DNA from: Corallochytrium limacisporum
Taxonomy: Eukaryota; Opisthokonta
DNA length: 64,000 bases
Assembly (NCBI GenBank): GCA_002811645.1
Contig: PDIP01000083.1
Span: 196,366-260,365, forward strand
Direction: 5' to 3'
The notes beneath the pieces are model-generated. The model saw only the letters and a program-made list of their open reading frames with translations, searched no databases and was not told where the DNA came from. Of this stretch, positions 51,801-59,733 are shown in pieces. A program made the translations under genes and the position numbers. How positions within the stretch are numbered: position 1 is the first letter of the stretch; every line of letters starts with the position of its first letter.

Positions 51801-54680
51801 GTGGCCCATGCTACCAATCCATTGCAAAGATCTTTCAACTGGCTGGTCCGTTCTCAGAGGAATGCCCTTGACACCAACACTCTCACACTTTCGGCCATCG
51901 ATCAAGACGGTTGCTACTCCCGAGTCAAGTCGTTGGCGTTGGACAACAATCGTAAGATGGCACCACTGCCTTAGCGGAACGGTGCTGTTCTTGAAGGCAA
52001 AATGGTACTCCCTCTTGTTGGTCGTGAACATCTCAATGCCTCCTGTTGCCCCGTTTATCATCACCCGAAACGGTGATGCATTGCCAACCACACCGGGATT
52101 ATTGGGCGAATACCCACCGTGACGTTGATTGGTCTCAATCGCAAAGAGATCAATGTTATCTCTTGGGCAAAGGCTATCAATATATACCCAAAATGTGAAA
52201 CTGAGGCTTTTCGATGGCGGCCACAGATCACTTGGGACGTTGAGATTGGCATGACTATACCCATAGTAATAGCTGCTGAAGACAATAAAGTCCACGACCA
52301 GCGGCTGACTTGCCATCTTGTCCAACAGGCCGATGATACTCTCCAACTTGACATCATCAGTGGTGTCGGCTACTTGATTCAATACTGTCCTAGTGATGTC
52401 CCGTGTGCAGCAATGCTTGAAAATCATTCCCACCGCGTTCATGAACAGGTTACTCTTCGCACCTGTCTGGGTCTTTAACACCAGGATGCATTTCTGTAAC
52501 ATGTCTGGGGAAGCTGCGCGGGCTGCGCGTATTTGATTCGCTTCATATCGGAGACATCGATCCAAGAGCAATTCTTGCATGGTGACTCGCACTTCATCAG
52601 CTGTGGATTCGATAGCTAAAATCAAGGCTGTGAAGAAAAAGAAAGGATTTCGAATGCTCAGTATAACTGAATCATCCGTAACAGCGGAACGATCAGCTTC
52701 TGCAAAGAGCATTACCAGCAACCCATACAATCGCTGATCATTCTCCCAAGAGTTCATTTTGAGCATACCCGCCAGAGAATCTCCCGCATCACCCCATGGA
52801 GAAAGGCGATCAAACACCGTCTCTTGAGCCAACTTGTCATGCTGTGAAAAACTATGGATGAAAAATAGATTTGACCGCAACGTTGCGAACGCTTCTTGCT
52901 GATCAACCGGATCACACTCGGGCATAAACCGTTGTGCAATATCAGGTACATTCAACGCCATCAGAGACTGTGACGCATCGTTCCTCTGCCTACCCACCCA
53001 GGTCAGGATGTCGAGCACATTTCTCAATCCCTTACTGTTCGCAAGATGTTCCTGTGCGTAATCCACTACCTCAACTAGTGGTCCAGTTGCATCGTCCATG
53101 TTAGACACCGTGCGCTGCACAATCTTCATCCAGCCTGCGTGAACATATTCTGGATTATAGAGCATGGACAAGATGTCTTTCAAATACGGGACCAAATCAC
53201 GGCTGGCGTCCCACAAGTCTGAGACTTTTTCACTAAAGTCATCAATGAAAGATGCATCTGCAGACGATGAAACAGACTCCGCCTTAAGAATTTCAAAAAT
53301 TTGCCGAGTCACAGAGGATCCATGACAAGCATTGTTGAATGTTGCATTCATCTGGTTCATCCTCACCAGCGCATGAAGAAGTTTCACACGGATGGCATTG
53401 TTCCCGTCCTTGAGTATCTCGTTTACAACGCTCAATTCCTTTTCAAAATTGCCCGATCCAGTAACAATAGTGTTTTCAATGATCTTGATGACTCGATCTG
53501 ACTCGTCTGGTGGTAGATCGTGGACTCTCTGACCTAGTCTCTGTAGGGTATCGCCATGGCGCGCAAGACGTCCTTGGGTCTGCAAAACAACATGAAGAAT
53601 TTGGTCATAAAAGGCATTGCAGACCTCAGTACTCTTTGCTGTCATTGCACTTTCCACCATGACCTGATGGAGAGCCAGTGCTGACTCTTTTTGATGGCAC
53701 CTCATAAGCATATTTGACAGTCGAGGAATTATGGACTTGATGACGACATCATTACTAGCCTTGGAACTGTCACTAACTTGAATGCTTGTTTGCACCAAGA
53801 AATGGCCTTCTTCCCTCAAGAAGATGTCTAACATAGATGTATCGTTGTCATCCGGTGTCAATACCAATGCGAGAACGAAAGCCACTCCCTTGAGCTCATC
53901 GACAGGCCTCAGCTGAAATTTTACCAGACTTTTGATCAAGTTCTGCATGGTCTCATGCTCTTCCAAGTATCTTTGCCATTCCCCTGACCATGTGGTCTGA
54001 ATGCTAAGCTCACAAACCTGGCGAGTCGCCTCCTGCCATATTATCCGCTTGCTGTTGGGCACATACGTTGTGAGCAATAGGAAGAGATGCAAAATCTCGT
54101 CTTGGAACAGCTTGCTCATCACTTGATTTCGACACAATGCAAATGTTAGTACCCGAAAGATTGCATCCTGAGAGGCTTGTACTCCAGGAGTATCAAGTAT
54201 AGGTGTGCCTAGGGTGGCGAAGTATACTGCCCGCAATAGCTCTGAGATTAGTGGAGTATTGACCGCAAATTCTGTAAATAGCAACAAGTCCGCACTGGTC
54301 AGAGCGAGAACCTTGAACCCGTTGTGAGTGACATCAGCATCGAGAACTTTCAATAGTGCTCCACATCCTTCATTCAAGTTCCGGCCTTCCAAAGCAGTCG
54401 TAATGTCTTCGCACAAACTTGAAGCTGTCAACCAGACGAAGATAGATGACATACCGAAGCGTTGAGTGATATTATCTATCGATCCGTTTCCGTAAATTTG
54501 AAGGAAACGTTTTGTACACCTATGCCGCACCGCCCGCAACTCTTCCGACCGTGGAGTGTTCCCACCGGTAGACCGTCGCTTGGCCTCCAATGTCTGCCAT
54601 GTCTCGGTGTCGGCATTGAGATCTTCGACTGTCGACACGGACAGGCCAAAGCCCTTTGTTATTCCTTTGAGCCACGACAT
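45879..54680 (-). CDS. Giant BEACH-WD40 protein (neurobeachin/LYST/Lvs family)
   Basis: BEACH proteins are scaffolds for vesicle and lysosome traffic, membrane fission or autophagy. This 2933-residue frame is uninterrupted. The N-terminal 800 residues are Armadillo/HEAT-like helices. A ConA/LamG-like domain follows (about 815-930, FTFWVYIDSL). A long helical middle leads to a GEN/GEH tripeptide repeat (about 2086-2110). A PH-like domain sits at about 2175-2310 (EIVVSISNGARIRG). The BEACH domain is at about 2335-2612: LTNFQYLMLLNTQAGRSFNDL, then YPVFPWVLRM, HYSSSMIVTSYLIRLEPFT and FYYLPEFF. WD40 repeats fill about 2700-2933 (SDGTVRAWKL, GTAIIWNM). That order is the standard family layout. Which subfamily (neurobeachin, LYST or NSMAF-like) is not settled. 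Its stop is 79 bp from the hydrolase stop. Confidence 0.95.
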   Translation of the reverse strand: MSWLKGITKGFGLSVSTVEDLNADTETWQTLEAKRRSTGGNTPRSEELRAVRHRCTKRFLQIYGNGSIDNITQRFGMSSIFVWLTASSLCEDITTALEGRNLNEGCGALLKVLDADVTHNGFKVLALTSADLLLFTEFAVNTPLISELLRAVYFATLGTPILDTPGVQASQDAIFRVLTFALCRNQVMSKLFQDEILHLFLLLTTYVPNSKRIIWQEATRQVCELSIQTTWSGEWQRYLEEHETMQNLIKSLVKFQLRPVDELKGVAFVLALVLTPDDNDTSMLDIFLREEGHFLVQTSIQVSDSSKASNDVVIKSIIPRLSNMLMRCHQKESALALHQVMVESAMTAKSTEVCNAFYDQILHVVLQTQGRLARHGDTLQRLGQRVHDLPPDESDRVIKIIENTIVTGSGNFEKELSVVNEILKDGNNAIRVKLLHALVRMNQMNATFNNACHGSSVTRQIFEILKAESVSSSADASFIDDFSEKVSDLWDASRDLVPYLKDILSMLYNPEYVHAGWMKIVQRTVSNMDDATGPLVEVVDYAQEHLANSKGLRNVLDILTWVGRQRNDASQSLMALNVPDIAQRFMPECDPVDQQEAFATLRSNLFFIHSFSQHDKLAQETVFDRLSPWGDAGDSLAGMLKMNSWENDQRLYGLLVMLFAEADRSAVTDDSVILSIRNPFFFFTALILAIESTADEVRVTMQELLLDRCLRYEANQIRAARAASPDMLQKCILVLKTQTGAKSNLFMNAVGMIFKHCCTRDITRTVLNQVADTTDDVKLESIIGLLDKMASQPLVVDFIVFSSYYYGYSHANLNVPSDLWPPSKSLSFTFWVYIDSLCPRDNIDLFAIETNQRHGGYSPNNPGVVGNASPFRVMINGATGGIEMFTTNKREYHFAFKNSTVPLRQWCHLTIVVQRQRLDSGVATVLIDGRKCESVGVKGIPLRTDQPVERSLQWIGSMGHSKANLHVRCPSQWRLSSMSIYDKSLSPTDSRVLSLIGPAIGSGLDGKLHHLQTYEMFQAEDVRKDRSLVVEHMNLSSLRPHTLVSVHAGRAAFVSSHEFIEKYLHLSQPFVEEPAYLFNFAPTNDSNLTVAAIGSVLQAPAPCVALNGGVSIVQPLGLKDTVHLMGGMSLAVKLFDFAQTSQSLTMVMKTLCKLLHRHAVNTHEMEKLLPSFNAYEIIALLIQKRSHLVDEDCVLAILELVGCAPPDPNRTVIANGSAFEHLLCDLALWRKCSPEVQKFAFQWVRSLVSEDNENRAFNKKRMQGLRLQQNYLYGLYHGLIEDLEVCQLVIKTACEVMQGRTMDRYFRNVWPLILISVDVPRARSNSSTMVSRSGTEASKEDSTKRSKRQAVLKQTRQLLRRSMLLHLLDEISALQKDTRDLKQWRSLPYYRERPLSHHFVVALYASDAMSFTLVMRLAVFHAFVNEHKWKSLILEFEEWSDYFGAKLASPDYREANLATFLSLIYHESPVSLPDVDDRETNRQWIKAITDKHIRSDDRGPKSSLARGLESSLFPFLGGIFWEYYASKAFGKEENSIDEWTELIPFDLVTLLRKEGEMEHHAWSLPTMCRILLPVTDEAEGVVESRPEFHHPMFSHAKGMITAELEYYILNHEDFTISFRRLLGQSRSPPYIGGLFELIFAHFEPNEYDLHKLMADMSQIFNGNLLAIVKILVSMYANGSIVIDRTTIITFIANFIAAMPMNEDAVEDLDTILALHHELQHIILVDLKPNQLSAAHCGEILATMVASEHAFFHPACSSHAIQFYQLIIYRGCLIVSQEWSDSLATTLATILKAVSVAETTALDELGVLDFLMADHGTGTSAFSEENCVAAMRQGSSLVDLMKTNMEASWQAAIATLGQDLDQAARRPLTDLMFNARGAWRRFTAGMKSHISESSNRLDQWISRKLSSHYLALDRWRKQEYEMERELAAFGSDDEDPLQKWKLCPIEGPYQTWRLLERNPDFYRTYEPAVEDLGASASENEGLVQALDSGLTHSTHTESIRSRDVATWRARQKQHTFGAMDGEEGLTESDLLGLSDGLPRSSINDLADIMKADGTAAGFTSTSNIAERSISEPAVDATVPEIQVEKPEENGENGEHGENGENGENGENSEHSENSDIGADKQGTSDEETNSGEETVSGTEEAKDQRLQRSMSESIPSADGEALLAEEILDEGTSDLQRMLERNEIVVSISNGARIRGPDAYRGIIVLGKKAFYFIAGYMMDRNNAIIDITADPNMAHAPIIGLHLPDTTVSSTIHDAFTIPLPDISGVFTRRYLYQDVGIEIFSSGGETTFIACPKHNRDKIEAHISQYLRKTAASQLSVMKAPLLRNLFMSTAQTHANQWANGQLTNFQYLMLLNTQAGRSFNDLTQYPVFPWVLRMSDSETIDLDKESSYRDLSKPMGAQDEARAETFADRYEAWEDPGGTPAFHYGTHYSSSMIVTSYLIRLEPFTQHYLRIQGGKLDQPDRMFHNICEAWESAALKNSMDVRELTPEFYYLPEFFRNDNRFVLGTRTDGDPLDKVVLPRWAHGCPRFFLMKHRQALESDYVSSALDGWIDLVFGFKQKGKAAIENLNVFPHVSYEGAVDLGSMDSAAERNAYIGMIHNFGQTPKQLFKKKHPQRRVVRGEMFDLCTNPERLKQETTTDGVPMHEAIGDLALDERTGSLLKCGFGKILVPQWHGMCLLFTHPDGRLRVVDIHDPINVLTVQPSMHLGMVTAAASSQLDYVMTGGSDGTVRAWKLTESKVSPLRMRKVLYGHRGPVTCIAISSTFRIAVSGDTEGTAIIWNMCRVDFVRTLHTAIPEAKIVSVAINDENGDILIATQHSVHLFSVNGDAIASVQPSDEYISTVAFSRGHAWDEESVIAIGYQEGGLDLWSVVFTEQEDGKTWDWHFKLRRRFERRKTQRTRCITKILFAADANTIYVGDFTGTIFVLSMAQQI
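48350..48424. repeat. Coding minisatellite of 9-bp units in the BEACH gene
   Basis: About eight imperfect copies of a 9-bp unit (minus strand sense GGTGAGAAC) encode GEN, GEH and SEH/SEN tripeptides. The acidic spacer precedes the PH-like domain. Confidence 0.88.
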
Positions 54681-56374
54681 GAGCTTATCTTTACCTCACG
54701 ACGGCAAACGCTTATTCTTTCCTAGATTAGTCATGTTTCTATCTAAAGTGGGAAGGTTCTCCCTATCATGTATTCACAGAGGTCATGTCCCGTTCGTTCC
54801 CTCCAATTCCTTTGATCTTCCGCACTCATGGACATAATATGGATTACACAGCCAATATTCATACATGCTCTCCTATACCTGGATATGAAAGACCTCATGT
54901 CCATAATGAATAACATGGCAAAGGTGACTGAATGTTCGTCCAGCCGAAATCGCACGATCCGCATCCAATGCTGGTCAACTTCACTATGACGCTCACCACA
55001 GCTACCGAAGGGGCTTGCCCAGCAAGAAACTTTTCTTCCAGCCCCGCCGCTCCTGCCGCTGTTGAAGGGAGAGGAAGAGAGACCCGTCTCTCCATCGGTG
55101 CCTCAGTCCCAATAAATTCGCTGTACAACTGGTAGGGGGATCTCACACCTCTTGATTTGCATACAAACCCCACAGTCATTTCACGTCTAATTAATGCCAA
55201 GGAGCCCCATTTACATAGGACCGTTCGACACACTCAAAGGGATAACCATGCAGGGGGTTCAGTGGGTCTCCTATATTGTGGTAAGCAAACCATACAAACT
55301 GTGTGTGAGGAAAGGACAAGAAACCCAGTCCACCCCCCCCCCCCCCGGGGGGAACCTTCCACACCCAGCGCTGTCAGATTGGTAATGTAGGAGAAAGCCA
55401 AACAAAGAAAGCAATGGAAACGCACCGTTTCTCTTTTCTCCCTCTGCCGTTTGCTCTGCCGCACTGATGACAACACAACCTTTTCCGAATGGTACATCAC
55501 CGGACCAACCATATTGAACAGTTGGCCAACTACCTGTGGTTGGGAGAGGCTACGACAGGGCGACAACGGGTTCCCAAGGGCCCAGTATCGTACACCTTAC
55601 AAGGCAAGTCTTACGCAAATCCCCAGGCCCGGGTATTGTCAACTGGCGTTGGTGAGGTTCTCGAGAACATCTCAGGCTTATCACTGAGTAGCGTGTATTA
55701 CTGTAAAGTGGATGTTTCCGTCCATGGTTCGAGATGGCCAAAAAACTGTGTCATTGGCGCCGCCAATTTGTGGGCCACATCACCTGCGAACTCTTCCCTA
55801 TCGTCACAGTCTGCGTGCAATTTGTGTTTTGCAGTCTGTCCGGCACGTCTGCATCCGAACGCGATGCGTGGGTCAGCTGTTGGTACAAAATGTACTGATA
55901 TCTGATTACAAAGTCCAAAGTATATTATTTTGCAGAGTTAGGCGGGCAAACATAGTCCGTTAACAAGACATTTTCTGCAAGTACCGGATATACATTTCTT
56001 GGCCTCGGTTGCGCGCCATACTTGGACTGTAGACCTCCTTCCGATATGCGGGAGCTGATGTGTTTTTCTTCTGGCTGATGAGGGAAGCAGGGACGAGGCC
56101 GGCAGTATTCGTTCCAGAGCTTTTCACAGGGAGGCTTTCTCCCCAAGGGCCTCTCGGGCGTTGAGTTCCGTTGCGTCGGGTTTTCGACGTCTCAACCTGG
56201 CACAACCTTTCTTGAATGGTCTTTTCTAAATCAAAGTGTACTTGCTAACGCATACCAGGTCATGAGCAGCTATAAGTTCGAAGCATGTGACGTATGTGTA
56301 GGAAGATTTATTCTTGGTCTAGTTATGTACCAATCGCAGTCGAGGACTGCAACGGAATACTCTTTTCAGTCAGT
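54681..56374. other. Spacer with possible 5' exons of Rpn10
   Basis: 1.7 kb between the BEACH gene start and the Rpn10 start. It holds a C14G6 homopolymer run at 55333-55352. I see no gene. The last 120 bp contain splice-like signals: CTAAC then CATACCAG ending at 56258, a GTATGT at 56292 and TCTTTTCAG ending at 56369. Confidence 0.5.
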
Positions 56375-57397
56375 ATGGTGTTGGAGGCAACAGTTCTGTG
56401 TCTTGATGGCTCAGAGTGGATGCGCAATGGCGATTACGTTCCCAGCCGAATGGAAGCACAGCAGGATGCTGTTCAATTAATTAGCGGAACAAAGACTCAG
56501 CAGAATGCAGAAAACACAGTCGGTTTGATTGCCATGGGCGAGAAGACCGAGGTACTCGTGACTTTGACACAGGACATGGGTAAGATTTTGACTTCGCTAC
56601 ACAGTGTGTCGCCAAAAGGACAATCTGATGTTCCCCGAACGCTGCAGATTGCACAGCTGGTCTTGAAGCATAGACAGAACAAGAACCAACGGCAGCGTAT
56701 TATTCTTTTCGTGGGTTCCCCGCTTGATGTCGAGGAGAAGGATTTCGTTCGCATTGGCAAGAAGCTCAAGAAGAACAATATTTCCGTTGATGTGATTAGT
56801 TTTGGAGAAGATAGCGCCAGCAATGCATCAAAACTTGAAGCGTTCATCTCTGCAGTGAACAAGGATGACAATAGCCACTTGGTTACAATCCCTCCTGGCC
56901 CGCATATCCTCAGTGATATGCTTCTCACTACACCTATTGTTATGGGTAACGACGAGTCAGGTGGCCCTAGTGCTGCCATGATGGGTGGTATGGGCTTCAA
57001 TGAAGAAGAAGATCCTGAACTGGCCCTGGCTCTCCGCATTTCACTGGAAGAGGAGCGCGCAAGGCAAGAAGCAGCACGGCGAGCCCAGGAGGCAGCTGAA
57101 GGCGAGGCAGCTGAAGGCGGCACTGAAGGTGAGAAAAAGGAAGGCGATGGCATGGCAGTAGACGATGCATCTAAAGGCAAGGAGGCCGCTGCTGGTGAGG
57201 AAGCAGGAGCCGATGAGAGTGCAGGGGCGAGTAAGGACGTGAACCCAGAGTTCCTAAGTTCCGTCCTGAGTGGTTTGCCCGGGGTCGATACAAACGACCC
57301 TCGCATCAAGGAGGCTCTGGCACAGATTGAGAAAAAGGATGGCGAAGGCGACGACAAGGAGAAGAAGGACGACAATATGGAAGAAGACAAATCTTGA
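56375..57397 (+). CDS. PSMD4: 26S proteasome ubiquitin receptor Rpn10/PSMD4
   Basis: Rpn10 is a subunit of the 19S regulatory particle that captures ubiquitin chains. The VWA domain starts MVLEATVLCLDGSEWMRNGDY, the family N-terminus, and continues with QQDAVQLISG, NTVGLIAMG, a LTSLHSV segment and IILFVGSPL. An acidic helix EEDPELALALRISLEEE (about 208-226) is a ubiquitin-interacting motif, LALALRxSLEE. I see one UIM only, as in yeast, rather than the animal pair. The tail is Glu/Lys/Ala rich. The frame opens 27 codons upstream at 56294, but the family start MVLEA at 56375 is clearly right (340 residues). Confidence 0.96.
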   Translation: MVLEATVLCLDGSEWMRNGDYVPSRMEAQQDAVQLISGTKTQQNAENTVGLIAMGEKTEVLVTLTQDMGKILTSLHSVSPKGQSDVPRTLQIAQLVLKHRQNKNQRQRIILFVGSPLDVEEKDFVRIGKKLKKNNISVDVISFGEDSASNASKLEAFISAVNKDDNSHLVTIPPGPHILSDMLLTTPIVMGNDESGGPSAAMMGGMGFNEEEDPELALALRISLEEERARQEAARRAQEAAEGEAAEGGTEGEKKEGDGMAVDDASKGKEAAAGEEAGADESAGASKDVNPEFLSSVLSGLPGVDTNDPRIKEALAQIEKKDGEGDDKEKKDDNMEEDKS

Positions 57398-57527
57398 AAG
57401 TCTTGGCCAACTGCCTACAGTAAATGAATGAGCTTTTAACCAGTATTTCTTTTTCTTGTTGCAGATAATTGATGAGTCTCTTACATTGCGACCATGAGGT
57501 AGGTTTACCATACAGACATCGTTGTCC

Positions 57528-58883
57528 CTACCGCAGCAACCTGCGAACTCCGTAGCCCAGGACACCGATCACAGCGAGGCCCGCACAGGCAATGATTGAG
57601 TTTTCAATAATTTCATCCTGGCGATGTGCCCTTTGTACAACCTCCGAATAGCGCCTCCGACTAAATGTGACCATGCTGTACAAGGGTACCCATTTCTCGG
57701 GCATGATAGAGTGCAGCAAGCCATCCACATTCTTCCGTGCACGGAAGAGCAGAGAGTTCACAGACAACCGCATTTCAATATAGTTATACATTGCTAAATC
57801 GCATATGGCGTGCGCATCGTCAGGCCTGTACTGCGAAAATGATTCAAGCGTCATGGCAAGATCACCTTTGTTTTTCTCTAAGGTGGCATGAAACTCAAGA
57901 ATGTCCTCGAATCCGCAGTTCATACCCTGTCCATAGAACGGTACCATAGCATGCGCAGCATCACCCATGATGACCGCCTTATCCTTAACGTGCCACGGAC
58001 TGCACTTGACACTTACCAAGTGGCTTGTCTCATTTTTGCGATAGTCCATAAGCAACCGATCCTTGCCGATCAGAGGTATTGAATCATCAAAGTACTTCGT
58101 GAAGAAACGCATAATGTCCGCGTCGCTCTCAATCTCTTCGAACATTTCAAATGGCATGAACAAAGTGCACGTGAAGGTCTTGTCCTGGTTGGGCAAAGCA
58201 ATCATCATGAACTCCTCTCGCGGCCAAATATGCAGGGCATCTGGTTCCATCCTGAAAGCATCATTATCGCCCGCCGGAATGGTTAGTTCCTTGTAGCCGT
58301 GTGGAATGTACTCCTGCTGGTAGTTGAACAGAGGCCGGCGCATCATCTCCTTTCGAACTCTACTGTACGCTCCGTCGTTGCCTACGAGCAGATCGCTCTG
58401 CACTGTCTGCTTCTCACCGTCAACAGTGTTCATAAACGTGGCCTCTCCTGTCTCTACATTGCATGACTCAAGTTTGTGCTTGAAGTGGAAGTTGACAAAA
58501 GGATGTTTTTCAGTTTCTGCAATCAGCACCTGGTTCAGTCTCTGTCTGTCAATGCTGAGGATGCCTTGGCCGGGCTTCCCGTATGGTATGCGGACTTTGC
58601 TGCCGTCCCTGTTGTGGATCATGCGCCCGGTCATTTTTAAGCCGGTGGACACAACCTGGTCCGCAAGTCCCACCTTCTTCAGTGCCTCGATCCCACGCAC
58701 AGACAATGCAAGATTGATACTGCGACCGGCGTAGCCTTCATCGATGCGACAGTCTTCTCGTCCCTCGTACACATCTACCTGGTACCCTTCTTGTCCAAAG
58801 TAAAGGGCGTTCAGGGAGCCGACCAGGCCACCACCGACAATGGTGACTTTCTTACGGTCTCCACCATGTCTGACCCCTGTCAT
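57528..58883 (-). CDS. KMO: Kynurenine 3-monooxygenase
   Basis: KMO is an FAD enzyme that hydroxylates kynurenine to 3-hydroxykynurenine with NADPH and oxygen in tryptophan breakdown. The FAD motif is VTIVGGGLVGSLNALYF (about 13-29). A conserved GRSINLALSVRGIEAL segment follows, and the second FAD motif is GDAAHAMVPFYGQGMNCGFED (about 308-328). The tail holds MRLSVNSLLFRARKNVD and ends in a hydrophobic anchor (about 427-447), IIACAGLAVIGVLGYG, matching the outer mitochondrial membrane anchor of the enzyme. At 451 residues it is close to the usual length (about 480). The ATG is at 58883. It converges on Rpn10 with 130 bp between stops. Confidence 0.97.
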   Translation of the reverse strand: MTGVRHGGDRKKVTIVGGGLVGSLNALYFGQEGYQVDVYEGREDCRIDEGYAGRSINLALSVRGIEALKKVGLADQVVSTGLKMTGRMIHNRDGSKVRIPYGKPGQGILSIDRQRLNQVLIAETEKHPFVNFHFKHKLESCNVETGEATFMNTVDGEKQTVQSDLLVGNDGAYSRVRKEMMRRPLFNYQQEYIPHGYKELTIPAGDNDAFRMEPDALHIWPREEFMMIALPNQDKTFTCTLFMPFEMFEEIESDADIMRFFTKYFDDSIPLIGKDRLLMDYRKNETSHLVSVKCSPWHVKDKAVIMGDAAHAMVPFYGQGMNCGFEDILEFHATLEKNKGDLAMTLESFSQYRPDDAHAICDLAMYNYIEMRLSVNSLLFRARKNVDGLLHSIMPEKWVPLYSMVTFSRRRYSEVVQRAHRQDEIIENSIIACAGLAVIGVLGYGVRRLLR

Positions 58884-59733
58884 TCTGGATCTGTTTTGTT
58901 CAATGCGTTAGTATACGTGACGTCCATGAGTTGAAAGCACGTTTGTTTAAACCTAACAACTGCTACTATTGAATACCTCTCATCATGCGGAGGTGCCCCT
59001 CGGGGCACCCCACGACACACTCACACAGGATTGGGCACAGTCTAGCTAACGCGCACCCAGTAAACCTGTCGGCTCCTGCTCGTGCCCCACCCGGAGGAGG
59101 CCTGTGTCTTACATCCCCCCATCGCTCCGGAACTCCCCTCCCAGCAAACGCGGGTTCGTCACGACCTGACAATATACTCCGACTTGCTTTCATCTACTGA
59201 AAATGAGGAGAAGGTTCAATATAAAGTATCTTGGCATATGGAATTGCTGACCTATCTGAAAAAAATTCCGCTTCTCTGACGCGTCTCGAGATCGTTCTCT
59301 CTTGGCGGCAAATTAACAACTTGCGCTTACGGTAATAACTGCTCCATGGCTCGAAGAGGCTCAAGGTCGCAAGAGGGTCCTTTTGCGCCCACCATTCTAT
59401 GGGGCACTACCACTGCGGTGGGCAACTCCTATTTCACACGCAGTGGGGGATTCAGGAGATGGGGCATCGGAAGTAACCCGGGGGGACCGCCCGGCAAGGA
59501 GGGTCTGAACCGCGCCATAAATCCGTTGCTGGCCCAGCGGCGGGCCGCAAATGCGGTTTGCAATTCACGCTATTAGCATCAACAAAGGAAATATCACATC
59601 ATCAATCCCAAGGAATGAAAGACATGTCAAATTACTGTTATGGAAGCCTTTTATGTATGGAATGATGAGGAAGCCAGGAAGTGAGATGGTGAATGAATGC
59701 TGAACTTTTAACTTGAGCCAATGGTGCATACAG
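58884..59733. other. Intergenic spacer
   Basis: 850 bp between the KMO start and the oxygenase stop, on the same strand. It has a short perfect inverted repeat at 58992-59009 and a Gly/Arg-rich 76-codon ATG frame (59346-59576, +) that I do not recognise. No other gene seen. Confidence 0.5.
58992..59009. repeat. Perfect short inverted repeat
   Basis: GGTGCCCC and GGGGCACC lie either side of a 2-base spacer, about 110 bp upstream of the KMO ATG. As RNA the closing pairs would open to a small loop. Confidence 0.7.

Noticed and set aside
55489-55905. 138-codon frame upstream of Rpn10
   Set aside because: The longest frame of the spacer, but nothing is recognisable and the first codon is not an ATG in good context.
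59346-59576. 76-codon ATG frame, Gly/Arg-rich
   Set aside because: Unrecognised, no domain and short; left as a note in the spacer rather than a gene.
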